This document shows positions 50,619-58,788 of a stretch of 64,000 nt of DNA, one piece after another (position 1 is the first letter of the stretch; each line of letters begins with the position of its first letter). The DNA lies in assembly GCA_019638275.1 (NCBI GenBank), contig JAHBUC010000003.1, forward strand, positions 310,001-374,000, in the 5' to 3' direction. This stretch comes from Cyclobacteriaceae bacterium. GTDB lineage: Bacteria > Bacteroidota > Bacteroidia > Cytophagales > Cyclobacteriaceae. Both the position numbers and the translations under genes were made by a program. Below the pieces are notes generated by a model. That model ran no database searches and was not told the origin of the DNA. It worked only from the letters and a program-made list of their open reading frames with translations.

Positions 50619-51119
50619 ATGACAGCACTAGAATTCGACTACCAGATTGCCAGTTTGAGGTCAACACTAAAGACCTTCACACGCAGGTTTACTAACGACA
50701 GGGAAGAGTCGCACGACCTGGTGCAAGACACCATACTGAAGGCGCTCACCTACCGCAACAAGTTTCGGGAAGACACCAACCTTAAAGGCTGGTTGTTCAC
50801 CATCATGCGTAACACGTTCATCAACAACTACCGGAAAAATCAGCGTGCCAAAACTTCGCATGATGATACGAAGGAGTTATACTACCTGAATGTGGAAGAC
50901 ACCCACACCTTCAGCTCTCCGGGTTCGCAATATGAATACAAAGACATCTGGAATCATGTAAACAGTTTACGCGAAGAGCTTTTGGTTCCGTTCAAGATGC
51001 ATACATCCGGTTACAAGTACCATGAAATTGCGGAACACTTGAACATACCGATCGGAACGGTTAAAAACCGCATATTTCATGCACGCAAAGAAATTCAAAG
51101 CAAGTTGGCAGGGTATTGA
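50619..51119 (+). CDS. ECF-type RNA polymerase sigma factor
   Basis: A 166-residue group IV sigma factor. The ATG at 50619 is chosen (MTALEFDYQIASLRSTL). Region 2 is at about 15-85 (DREESHDLVQDTILKALTYRNKFREDTNLKGWLFTIMRNTFIN) and region 4 at about 115-165 (FKMHTSGYKYHEIAEHLNIPIGTVKNRIFHARKEIQ). No membrane anti-sigma gene is adjacent. Instead the MerR photoreceptor candidate lies upstream and crtI starts 41 bp downstream. This arrangement suggests that the regulator represses this sigma factor in the dark and the sigma factor then drives carotenoid and photolyase genes. Confidence 0.9.
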   Translation: MTALEFDYQIASLRSTLKTFTRRFTNDREESHDLVQDTILKALTYRNKFREDTNLKGWLFTIMRNTFINNYRKNQRAKTSHDDTKELYYLNVEDTHTFSSPGSQYEYKDIWNHVNSLREELLVPFKMHTSGYKYHEIAEHLNIPIGTVKNRIFHARKEIQSKLAGY

Positions 51120-51160
51120 TTATCTTGTATAAGTAACACGTTAGCCACTCCAACCCCGCA

Positions 51161-52657
51161 ATGAAAAAAGTCGCTGTCATCGGTTCAGGCTTTGCCGGCT
51201 TATCAGCCGCAAGCCACCTTGCGAGGGAAGGCTACGCAGTTACGGTTTTCGAAAAAAATTCTTCTGCTGGCGGTCGGGCACGAAAATTTGAAGCACAAGG
51301 TTTCACCTTCGATATGGGCCCAAGCTGGTATTGGATGCCTGATGTATTCGAACGATACTTTGCCGCATTTGGTAAAAAGCCATCCGACTACTATTCGCTA
51401 GAGCGGCTGAGTCCTTCCTATCGAATCTATTATTCCAAAGATGATGTATTGGATATTCCCGCAAGTGTTGAAGGCCTTTGCAATATGTTTGATCAACTGG
51501 AGCCCGGAAGTAGTAAAAATCTGCTCAGGTTTCTCGAAGAAGGAAAATACAAATACAACATCGGCATAAATGAACTGGTGTATAAACCCGGTTTATCCTT
51601 GCTGGAACTGGCCGACACAAAATTGATGACTGGAGTTTTTAAACTTCATGTATTTCAATCCATATCCACCTACATACGCAAGTACTTCAAAGAGAAAAAA
51701 TTAATTCAGTTGCTGGAGTTCCCCGTGTTGTTTTTGGGTGCAACACCACAAAACACACCAGCTCTTTACAGTTTAATGAATTATGCCGACATGGCCTTGG
51801 GCACCTGGTATCCGCAAGGTGGCATGCACAAGATTATTGAAGGCATGGTTCAGTTAGCCACCGAACTTGGTGTTACGTTTGAATTCAACAGCTCGGTTAA
51901 AAAGCTTGAACTGAATGCCGTTAAAGCCAAAGGGATTATTGTAAATGACACCTTCCGGCCATTCGATTACATTGTGGCGGGTGCCGATTACCATCATGTC
52001 GAACAGCATTTAATCCCTGAAGCATATAGAACCTATTCGGAAGATTATTGGCAAAAAAGAACGATGGCGCCATCAAGTCTGATCTTTTATATCGGGTTGA
52101 ATAAAAAAATTGAGGGCGTACTTCACCATACCCTTTTCTTCGATCAGGATTTTATCAAACACGCAGAAGAGATTTACGAGAAGCCACAGTGGCCAACACA
52201 GCCGCAATTCTATATCAGTTGTCCGTCAAAAACAGATCCTACGGTTGCCCCTCCCGGTCATGAGAATGTTTTCTTCCTGATTCCTGTGGCCCCGGGATTA
52301 AAAGACGATGAAGAAACACGCGAGCGTTACTTCAACATGGTGGTTGATCGGTTTGAACAGATGACCAGCCAATCCATCAGGGACAATATTGTGTTCAAGC
52401 GCAGCTACGCGCACAACGACTTTATTTCAGATTACAATGCCTTTAAAGGCAATGCGTATGGTTTGGCAAATACATTGATGCAAACGGCTAACCTGAAACC
52501 AAGCATCGTAAACAAAAAGATAAACAACTTGTTTTATACGGGTCAGCTTACAGTTCCCGGACCGGGAGTGCCACCGTCCTTAATTTCCGGACAGGTGGTA
52601 GCGGGAGAATTGGTGAAACGGGATAGAAAAGCGGTAACAAAAAATCTAAACTCATGA
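51161..52657 (+). CDS. crtI: Phytoene desaturase (CrtI-type)
   Basis: An FAD-dependent desaturase of 498 residues that converts phytoene to lycopene. The dinucleotide-binding motif VAVIGSGFAGLSAA is at 4-17, with AGGRARKF near 37-44 and DMGPSWYWMPDVFERYF. The C-terminal FAD motif is FYTGQLTVPGPGVPPSLISG. Length matches bacterial CrtI. It is first of a tight set: its end overlaps crtB by 4 bp, and crtB overlaps idi by one base. Transcription probably runs from the sigma-factor promoter region. Confidence 0.93.
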   Translation: MKKVAVIGSGFAGLSAASHLAREGYAVTVFEKNSSAGGRARKFEAQGFTFDMGPSWYWMPDVFERYFAAFGKKPSDYYSLERLSPSYRIYYSKDDVLDIPASVEGLCNMFDQLEPGSSKNLLRFLEEGKYKYNIGINELVYKPGLSLLELADTKLMTGVFKLHVFQSISTYIRKYFKEKKLIQLLEFPVLFLGATPQNTPALYSLMNYADMALGTWYPQGGMHKIIEGMVQLATELGVTFEFNSSVKKLELNAVKAKGIIVNDTFRPFDYIVAGADYHHVEQHLIPEAYRTYSEDYWQKRTMAPSSLIFYIGLNKKIEGVLHHTLFFDQDFIKHAEEIYEKPQWPTQPQFYISCPSKTDPTVAPPGHENVFFLIPVAPGLKDDEETRERYFNMVVDRFEQMTSQSIRDNIVFKRSYAHNDFISDYNAFKGNAYGLANTLMQTANLKPSIVNKKINNLFYTGQLTVPGPGVPPSLISGQVVAGELVKRDRKAVTKNLNS

Positions 52658-53490
52658 AAGCGCTCTACGACCAGGTAGCTTTACGATGCAGCAAGTTAAC
52701 CACCCGTGCATACAGCACCTCGTTTTCGTTGGGCATTCTATGCCTGAGAAAAGAACTTCGCAACCCGATCTACAGCATTTACGGTTTCGTTCGCTTTGCC
52801 GATGAGATTGTCGATACGTTTCATGATTACAACAAACGTGAACTTCTTGAACGTTTTAAAACAGAAACGTATAGAGCCCTTGAAGATGGCATTAGCCTGA
52901 ACCCAATCTTACACAGCTTTCAGGAAACCGTAAAACAATACAACGTTGATCGTTCCTCCATCGACTTGTTTTTACGAAGCATGGAAATGGACCTTGAACT
53001 TAAATCATACGATAACGATGGGTTGAGACAATACATACTTGGCTCAGCTGAAGTAGTGGGCCTGATGTGCTTGCGTGTATTTGTAAAAGGTGACGACAAG
53101 CTATACCATCAACTCAAACCGTATGCGATGAGTCTCGGCTCGGCTTTCCAAAAAATCAATTTCCTTCGCGATCTTCAAGCCGATTACATTCACATGGGTC
53201 GCTCCTACTTCCCAGATCTCGACCTGGATCAATTCAATGAAGAGAAGAAAAAAGAAATTGAAGAAAGCATCCGGCACGATTTCGATGAAGGATTAAAAGG
53301 AATTAAAATGCTACCACGCAGTTCGCGCTTTGGCGTGTATGTGGCCTATGTTTACTACCTTGCCCTCTTCAACAAAATAAAAAACACACCTTGTGAGCGC
53401 GTGTTGGAAAGTCGTATTCGTATCCGTAACCGCCATAAAGCAACGTTACTTGCGTATTCGTATGTTAAACACCAGCTTAACCTGATCTGA
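52654..53490 (+). CDS. crtB: Phytoene synthase
   Basis: Joins two geranylgeranyl diphosphate molecules into phytoene, the first carotenoid-specific step, at the membrane face. The 278-residue protein has both Asp-rich prenyl-diphosphate motifs: FVRFADEIVDTFHDYN near 46-61 and NFLRDLQADYIHMGRSYFP near 169-187. All-helical squalene/phytoene synthase fold. It overlaps crtI by 4 bp, indicating coupled translation. No geranylgeranyl diphosphate synthase gene is in the window, so the substrate must be made elsewhere. Confidence 0.94.
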   Translation: MKALYDQVALRCSKLTTRAYSTSFSLGILCLRKELRNPIYSIYGFVRFADEIVDTFHDYNKRELLERFKTETYRALEDGISLNPILHSFQETVKQYNVDRSSIDLFLRSMEMDLELKSYDNDGLRQYILGSAEVVGLMCLRVFVKGDDKLYHQLKPYAMSLGSAFQKINFLRDLQADYIHMGRSYFPDLDLDQFNEEKKKEIEESIRHDFDEGLKGIKMLPRSSRFGVYVAYVYYLALFNKIKNTPCERVLESRIRIRNRHKATLLAYSYVKHQLNLI

Positions 53491-54014
53491 TGGAGCACGT
53501 AATCTTAGTTGATGAGAAGGATCGCCCCATTGGAACCATGGAAAAAATGGAAGCGCATAGGAAAGGTGTGCTGCATCGGGCATTCTCCGTGCTACTTTTC
53601 AATTCGAAAGGTGAGTTACTTATACAAAAACGATCTGCCGGCAAATATCATAGCGCAGGTTTATGGACAAACACCTGTTGCAGTCACCCGCGCCCTGAGG
53701 AATCACTTTCACAGGCCGCCCAAAGAAGGCTTCGCGAGGAAATGGGCATTGAAGCAATATCGGAACCCCTTTATAGTTTCATTTATAAAGTAAATCTGGA
53801 CGGAGGACTGATTGAACATGAACTTGACCATGTATTAATTGGCCAGTTTGACCAACAACCGAACATAAACAACCAGGAAGTTTCCGATTGGCGTTATACG
53901 TCAATTGCTCAATTGAAACATGAAATACAGGAAAACCCAGGTGAATTCACACACTGGTTTAAACTTATCCTCAACCACCCTGAAATCAACGCGTTAATTC
54001 CTGTGCAGAGTTAA
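53490..54014 (+). CDS. idi: Isopentenyl-diphosphate delta-isomerase type I
   Basis: Interconverts isopentenyl and dimethylallyl diphosphate, feeding prenyl precursors to the carotenoid pathway. The 174-residue Nudix-fold enzyme has the active-site Cys in TNTCCSHPRPEES, the Nudix-like helix QAAQRRLREEMGIE and the Glu-rich motif near LIEHELDHVLIG. Type I Idi is present although many Bacteroidota lack it. Its start overlaps the crtB stop codon by one base. The crt operon probably ends here; no strong terminator is evident before the convergent unknown genes. Confidence 0.94.
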   Translation: MEHVILVDEKDRPIGTMEKMEAHRKGVLHRAFSVLLFNSKGELLIQKRSAGKYHSAGLWTNTCCSHPRPEESLSQAAQRRLREEMGIEAISEPLYSFIYKVNLDGGLIEHELDHVLIGQFDQQPNINNQEVSDWRYTSIAQLKHEIQENPGEFTHWFKLILNHPEINALIPVQS

Positions 54015-54064
54015 GGCAGGATAAGATTTATCCTTGTAGTGTATTGACAAGAACATTCATAAGT

Positions 54065-54511
54065 CTATTCAATATTTGTCCTTAACGGATATCCCAAATC
54101 ATCAAGAATACCAAAAATAAAACTTATCGAGTCCTTGTTTTGAATACTGTAAACAATCAATCTATCTGACCCCATTTCTTTGTAAATAGATAAGCCCTGA
54201 ATACTCAAAACTTCGTCAAGTGAATACCTTTCATTAAATGAATACGTTGTAGTTACTCTCCGCTTCGTTGTATTATTAATAATAACATATGCCTGATTTG
54301 GTGAGTTATTAAATAACTCTAAATTCCCATGATAAATATCTGTTATTTCTCCCATCAAGGTTTCGTTAATTGAAACCTGTGGATATTTCAATTTAAGTGA
54401 ATCAAGGATTTCCCTTTTTCTTTCCATATCTATTTTAAAATAAATCATCCCACCAAATACTACGAAGACGACAATCAACAAACCTGGAATTATGTCTTTC
54501 CTAATTTTCAC
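54065..54511 (-). CDS. Small membrane-anchored protein of unknown function
   Basis: A 148-residue protein, not recognised. The GTG at 54511, two bases after the stop codon of the gene before it, is the preferred start; an ATG at 54583 would overlap that gene by 70 bp. One transmembrane helix lies near residues 6-25 (IIPGLLIVVFVVFGGMIYF), followed by a periplasmic beta-rich domain (INETLMGEITDIYHGN, RRVTTTYSFNERYSLDE). The DNA is clearly more AT-rich than the crt genes to its left, which suggests recent acquisition. It forms a two-gene unit with the gene at 54514-55056. Confidence 0.6.
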   Translation of the reverse strand: MKIRKDIIPGLLIVVFVVFGGMIYFKIDMERKREILDSLKLKYPQVSINETLMGEITDIYHGNLELFNNSPNQAYVIINNTTKRRVTTTYSFNERYSLDEVLSIQGLSIYKEMGSDRLIVYSIQNKDSISFIFGILDDLGYPLRTNIE

Positions 54512-54513
54512 AA

Positions 54514-55056
54514 TCAGATAGTTACTTCTGGTGATCCTCCAGAGGAAGGAAATATAGAATTTATTCTTGGCTGAATAATCCAAATTCCAATTGGAAAAAA
54601 TAATAGCAACAGAAAGTCTCTAAAATAATCACTTATTTTAGGGAAATGACCAAGTTCAACTGCTTTTAAAAGTCTAATAACAAAAAATAAACAGTAGACA
54701 AGTGCGAAAATTGCTGCTAAGTGAAAAGCAATAAGAACACCTCCATCAAAAAAAAGAATATAACAACCTGCTACTAATATATAAACTGTTGTGTACACGT
54801 AAGCTATTTTAAAAGATTTCACATCAATAAGCTCTTTATCTCTAAGTTGTAAGTATAGACTAACCGCAACTTTCCACATCCACATAAAGAAAACTAATCC
54901 AGACAAAGTCACTATTAAAGGTTGAAACGACAAATAAAAGGATATCATTTCCGGGTTCTTTGTCGTACTGATAACCAGTATGATTCGATAAACTAGTTGC
55001 ACCCCAAAAACTATTGTAAAAATATGCCAATGCTTAGCTGACAATAAAGTATTCAT
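54514..55056 (-). CDS. Polytopic membrane protein of unknown function
   Basis: A 180-residue inner-membrane protein with four or five hydrophobic helices (IFTIVFGVQLVYRIILVIS, YLSFQPLIVTLSGLVFFMWMWKVAVS, YVYTTVYILVAGCYILFF, VLIAFHLAAIFALVYCLFFVI, FLLLLFFPIGIWII). No known family is evident. It is the first gene of an AT-rich two-gene minus-strand unit inside the otherwise plus-strand carotenoid region. The upstream gap (55057-55252) is AT-rich and contains no clear gene. Confidence 0.65.
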   Translation of the reverse strand: MNTLLSAKHWHIFTIVFGVQLVYRIILVISTTKNPEMISFYLSFQPLIVTLSGLVFFMWMWKVAVSLYLQLRDKELIDVKSFKIAYVYTTVYILVAGCYILFFDGGVLIAFHLAAIFALVYCLFFVIRLLKAVELGHFPKISDYFRDFLLLLFFPIGIWIIQPRINSIFPSSGGSPEVTI

Positions 55057-55252
55057 AATATTTATTCTTTGACTTCGTCACATAGTTCACTCAATAAATA
55101 TACGAGGATAAAGTTATATCAATAAGGAACGCTGGTCAAAATTCAGTGCGCTCAACATGTTAAAGATAACTCTATCCTTGTGCTGATGATGGCCCTGCTA
55201 TTCGGAAAGTTAAAACAAATGCATAACTTATTGGCCCCAACCCCAATTCGTT

Positions 55253-57028
55253 ATGAAACGCTACGTATTACCCATCCTGCTTTTAGCCCTGTGGCTTCCT
55301 GCATTCAGTCAATCCAAAGATCTTGATAAAAAACTAAAAGGTCTTGATGCCTACATTGAGCAAGTCCGTAAAGACTGGAAAGTTCAAGGCGTAGCCGTTG
55401 CCATTATCCAAAAAGATAAGGTCGTATTTGCCAAAGGCTTCGGCTACCGCGATATGGATAAAAAACTTCCGGTAACACCTGAAACACTTTTTGCCATAGG
55501 CTCAAGTTCAAAAGCATTTACCGCTGCCGGTATTTGCCTATTGCAAGAGGATGGGAAACTTGAACTGGATAAACCCATTATCCACTACCTGCCCACATTC
55601 AAGCTACACGATGCCTATGCCACCGAAAAGATGACACCACGCGACCTGCTCTCTCACCGGTCGGGCTTACCGCGCCATGATTTGGTTTGGTATGGCAGCA
55701 CGCTTTCCCGCAAGGAACTGTTTAATTCACTCCGGCACCTCGAATTCAACAAAAGTTTTCGTGAGCGTTGGGAGTATCAAAACCTGATGTACCTGACAGC
55801 CGGTGTAGTGATTGAAGAACTAAGTGGAAAAAGTTGGGAAGCGTTTACGAAGGAACGAATTCTTGATCCGCTTGACATGAAAACCACCAACTTCTCTGTC
55901 GACCAACTGGCTAAAGGAAACAATAGCTCGCTCGGATACATTGAAATCAATAACAACGTTGAAGTTACGCCCTACCGGAACATTGATGCCATTGGCCCGG
56001 CCGGATCCATCAATTCAACCGTACTGGAAATGTCTAATTGGGTAATCGCCCTGATTAATGGTGGAAAGTTTAAAGGAAATCAGGTGCTGAAGGAATCAAC
56101 CATTCGGGCCGTGCAAACACCCGTCATTTCGCTTCCGGCTTCCGTTCCGTTACAGTATGATGAAATTGGATATGGCACCTATGGATTGGGATGGTTCATC
56201 AATCCGTATCGCGGAAAAACATTGGTTCAGCATGGCGGAAATATTGATGGGTTCTCCGCAAACGTGGCGTTTATGCCTAAGGATTCCATCGGTATTGTGG
56301 TACTCACCAACATGAACGGCACACCATCAACAGCCCTTATCCGCAACAACATCATTGATCGTTTGTTGGGATTAACACCTGTTGATTGGAACGGCCGCGC
56401 ACTGGCTGATGTAAAAAAGGCCAGAGAGAATCAGGAAAAAAATAAAAAAGAAAGCGATGAAGCACAGGTAAAAAATACTACGCCATCGCACAAACTTGAA
56501 GACTATGTGGGTGAGTTTGAACATCCAGCGTATGGCGTGATCGCTGTTGCAGCAGATAAAGATTCCTTGCGTATAGATTTTCATGGGCTGTCCTCCGGCT
56601 TACGCCACTATCATTACGATATTTTTGAGGGAACGGGGCCACGTTATTTTAAAGGTGAAAAAGTAAGTTTCATTACCAACAAGGCTGGCGATATCCATGA
56701 ACTTCACGCCAAGCTTGAGCTTGGAGTTAAAGACATTGTCTTTACCCGCAAGCTGGTAGCAAAAGATGTCAGCGCCTCACAACTTCAAACCTATGTAGGC
56801 GAATACGACTTTGGCGGCCAGGTAGCCAAAGTTTACCTGCGAGGAGAAAATACGCTTATGCTCTTCGTACCCGGCCAACCCGACTACGAACTCATGCCTG
56901 TTAAAGAGCACGAGTTTAAATTAAAAGCTGCCGAAGGGTTCACCTTCCGCTTTGCCATGGAGGCTGGAAAAGTGACGGAAATGGTGGCCATTCAGCCAAA
57001 TGGAACTTTCAAGGCTAAGCGAAAATGA
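55253..57028 (+). CDS. Secreted serine hydrolase (beta-lactamase/PBP-like, class C type)
   Basis: A 591-residue exported enzyme. The signal peptide ends near AFSQ (about 20). The beta-lactamase-like domain has Ser84-x-x-Lys87 (AIGSSSKAF), the Tyr-x-Asn element in WEYQNLMYL and the HGG element in LVQHGGNIDGF (usual position of KTG). The C-terminal ~220 residues contain a DUF3471-like beta domain (LEDYVGEFEHPAYGVIAVAAD) and a second copy-like segment (LQTYVGEYDFGGQVAKVYL). Such proteins are esterases or peptidases more often than true beta-lactamases. It lies inside the non-carotenoid stretch of the crt region. Confidence 0.9.
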   Translation: MKRYVLPILLLALWLPAFSQSKDLDKKLKGLDAYIEQVRKDWKVQGVAVAIIQKDKVVFAKGFGYRDMDKKLPVTPETLFAIGSSSKAFTAAGICLLQEDGKLELDKPIIHYLPTFKLHDAYATEKMTPRDLLSHRSGLPRHDLVWYGSTLSRKELFNSLRHLEFNKSFRERWEYQNLMYLTAGVVIEELSGKSWEAFTKERILDPLDMKTTNFSVDQLAKGNNSSLGYIEINNNVEVTPYRNIDAIGPAGSINSTVLEMSNWVIALINGGKFKGNQVLKESTIRAVQTPVISLPASVPLQYDEIGYGTYGLGWFINPYRGKTLVQHGGNIDGFSANVAFMPKDSIGIVVLTNMNGTPSTALIRNNIIDRLLGLTPVDWNGRALADVKKARENQEKNKKESDEAQVKNTTPSHKLEDYVGEFEHPAYGVIAVAADKDSLRIDFHGLSSGLRHYHYDIFEGTGPRYFKGEKVSFITNKAGDIHELHAKLELGVKDIVFTRKLVAKDVSASQLQTYVGEYDFGGQVAKVYLRGENTLMLFVPGQPDYELMPVKEHEFKLKAAEGFTFRFAMEAGKVTEMVAIQPNGTFKAKRK

Positions 57029-57081
57029 ATCACATTTTTCGACCTGTCTTGATAGAATGATGGGGCTGACCCTGTTTTCAA

Positions 57082-57109
57082 TATTAAGTTATTGTTAATT
57101 CAATGTTTC
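57082..57109 (+). promoter_or_regulatory. TGTTAA-type direct repeats with 11-bp spacing (site 1)
   Basis: TATTAA (57082), TGTTAA (57093) and TGTTTC (57104) begin exactly 11 bp apart. The form TGTTAA-N5-TGTTAA is the reverse complement of TTAACA-N5-TTAACA, the Bacillus-type PhoP box. This matches the phosphate-selective porin gene downstream, but the Bacteroidota consensus is not known to me. Confidence 0.45.
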
Positions 57110-57242
57110 CAACGAATGCGTTTTTGAATCAATTTCAAAACATTTGTAAGTACGTAACATTAGATTAATAATTCCTTCATACGATTTCCTGTAGCGGTTT
57201 TCGAGGTGTTTATCAACCGATTTTGACCCGTTTAAGATGCCA

Positions 57243-57259
57243 TGTTAAGCCAATGTTAA
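57243..57259 (+). promoter_or_regulatory. TGTTAA direct repeat with 11-bp spacing (site 2)
   Basis: TGTTAA (57243-57248) and TGTTAA (57254-57259) are identical and 11 bp apart. The site lies 58 bp before the -7-like TAGTTTTG. Confidence 0.5.
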
Positions 57260-57349
57260 CAACCCCGCTATGGTCGGCCGCGGGCTTTCAACTGCTTTTT
57301 GCATACCTGCTTTGAATAGTTTTGCATCCGAAATGCAACCACATTTTCA

Positions 57350-58567
57350 ATGAGCCAACTGACTCGTGCAGCACTTTTACTGACCAGTTTTCTAATCTTT
57401 TTTATTTGCGCATCTGCCCAGGATACTGCGCCCTCAGCTACCCAAAAACCGGAGTGGTATCAGCGATTGAAAATCCGCGGATATGCACAGCTTCGCTACA
57501 ACAAGCTCTACGAAACCAACCCAGACTTAAAATGTGAACAGTGCGACCGATCATGGGGTGGTGATAACGGATTTTTCTTTCGAAGGATTCGGATCATCTT
57601 TTACGGACAAGTGCATGAACGGGTGTTTGTCTACATTCAACCGGATTTTGCTTCATCTCCCGATGGACGGAATTTGCAATTCGGGCAAATTCGCGATGCA
57701 TACTTTGATGTAGGCATCGACAAGAAAAATGAATTTCGTTTTCGAATAGGGCAAAGTAAAGTTCCATTTGGGTTTGAGAACTTACAGTCCAGTCAAAACC
57801 GTATTCCGCTTGACCGTAACGATGCCTTAAACAGTGCCGTGGCCAACGAACGCGACATAGGAATTTTCTTTTACTGGGCACCTCAAAAAATACGCGAAAG
57901 ATTTTCTGACCTTGTCAATTCAGGTTTAAAGGGATCGGGTGACTATGGCGTTATCGGTTTTGGTGTACACAATGGTCAAACTGCCAACCGCCCGGAAGGT
58001 AACTCTACTCCGCACACGGTAGCCCGAATTTCCTATCCGTTTTTAATTGGAAGTAAACAATTTATAGAACCGGGCATTCAGGCGTACACGGGTAAGAATA
58101 GAGTCGCCAGCACATCTGCTTCTTCAACTGGCGTAACCGGATCCGAGGATTTCATTTACGATGACAAGCGTATAGCAGCAACCCTGATTATTTACCCCCA
58201 ACCGTTTGGCCTTTCTGCTGAGTACAACATTGGCTCAGGGCCCGAGTACAACCTTGCAACAAATGCTATTGAGCAACAAAACCTCAAAGGTGGGTATGTT
58301 ATGGCCTCCTACATGGCCCGCATAAACGACCAATACCTGATACCATTTACCCGGTACCAATATTATGACGGTGGCAAGAAACATGAGTTGGACGCCCGCA
58401 GCTATTCAGTAAAGGAACTTGAAATAGGCGTTGAGTGGCAACCTATCAAGAACTTTGAGGTGGTAGCGATGTACACCATGTCTAAAAGGCGCTTTGAAGA
58501 TGCTGCTACCCCAGTAAATTTTCAGGAAGGCAGCCTGATTCGTCTTCAATTACAAGCGAATTTCTAG
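57350..58567 (+). CDS. Phosphate-selective porin O/P family outer-membrane protein
   Basis: An outer-membrane porin of 405 residues, family OprO/OprP (phosphate-selective porin). The signal peptide ends near CASAQ (about 25). The family block is clear from about residue 65 (FFFRRIRIIFYGQVHERVFVYIQPDF) to GQSKVPFGFENLQSSQNRIPLDRNDALN; 16 strands follow, and the chain ends in aromatic RLQLQANF. Relatives import phosphate or polyphosphate when phosphate is scarce, though many Bacteroidota members are of unknown selectivity. Upstream TGTTAA repeats could mark Pho control. The cysteine pair in PDLKCEQCDRSW is unusual and may form a disulfide. Confidence 0.9.
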   Translation: MSQLTRAALLLTSFLIFFICASAQDTAPSATQKPEWYQRLKIRGYAQLRYNKLYETNPDLKCEQCDRSWGGDNGFFFRRIRIIFYGQVHERVFVYIQPDFASSPDGRNLQFGQIRDAYFDVGIDKKNEFRFRIGQSKVPFGFENLQSSQNRIPLDRNDALNSAVANERDIGIFFYWAPQKIRERFSDLVNSGLKGSGDYGVIGFGVHNGQTANRPEGNSTPHTVARISYPFLIGSKQFIEPGIQAYTGKNRVASTSASSTGVTGSEDFIYDDKRIAATLIIYPQPFGLSAEYNIGSGPEYNLATNAIEQQNLKGGYVMASYMARINDQYLIPFTRYQYYDGGKKHELDARSYSVKELEIGVEWQPIKNFEVVAMYTMSKRRFEDAATPVNFQEGSLIRLQLQANF

Positions 58568-58620
58568 ATCAAAAAAACACGAACCTGTAAACCAATTCTG
58601 CCATTGGTTGTTTTACTACC

Positions 58621-58788
58621 ATGTTCGGATTTTTGAAAAGTGACCCCATAAAAAAGTTGGAAACCAAGCGAAAAAAGCTCCTGGAAGAAGCCATGCACAT
58701 CCAACGCTCAGGCGACCTTAAGTTGTATGCGGTAAAAATGGAAGCCATCGATAAACTGGAAAAGGAAATTGAAGCGCTTCGAAAATAA
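58621..58788 (+). CDS. Lacal_2735-type (DUF6435) small protein
   Basis: A 55-residue protein starting MFGFLKSDPIKKLETKRKKLLEEAMHIQ. It matches the Lacal_2735 family, small helical proteins widespread in Bacteroidota: a short FGLFK-like start, then a coiled coil rich in Lys and Glu ending EKEIEALRK. It is too short for a default gene cut-off. The start lies 53 bp after the porin gene, and the end overlaps the photolyase gene start by 20 bp. Function is unknown; position in front of photolyase suggests co-transcription. Confidence 0.85.
   Translation: MFGFLKSDPIKKLETKRKKLLEEAMHIQRSGDLKLYAVKMEAIDKLEKEIEALRK

Larger units (their letters stand above)
57029..57349 (+). other. 321-bp gene-free region upstream of the porin gene
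   Basis: No gene is supported here. It holds two groups of TGTTAA direct repeats with 11-bp spacing (see separate entries) and a TAGTTTTG (57317-57324) that matches the -7 element TAnnTTTG, 26 bp before the porin start at 57350. No -33 TTTG at the usual distance was found. Confidence 0.5.

Noticed and set aside
55253..57028. True beta-lactamase resistance gene
   Set aside because: It has the SxxK and YxN-type motifs, but the HGG element and DUF3471-like C-terminal domain point to the broader serine hydrolase family. Resistance is not supported.
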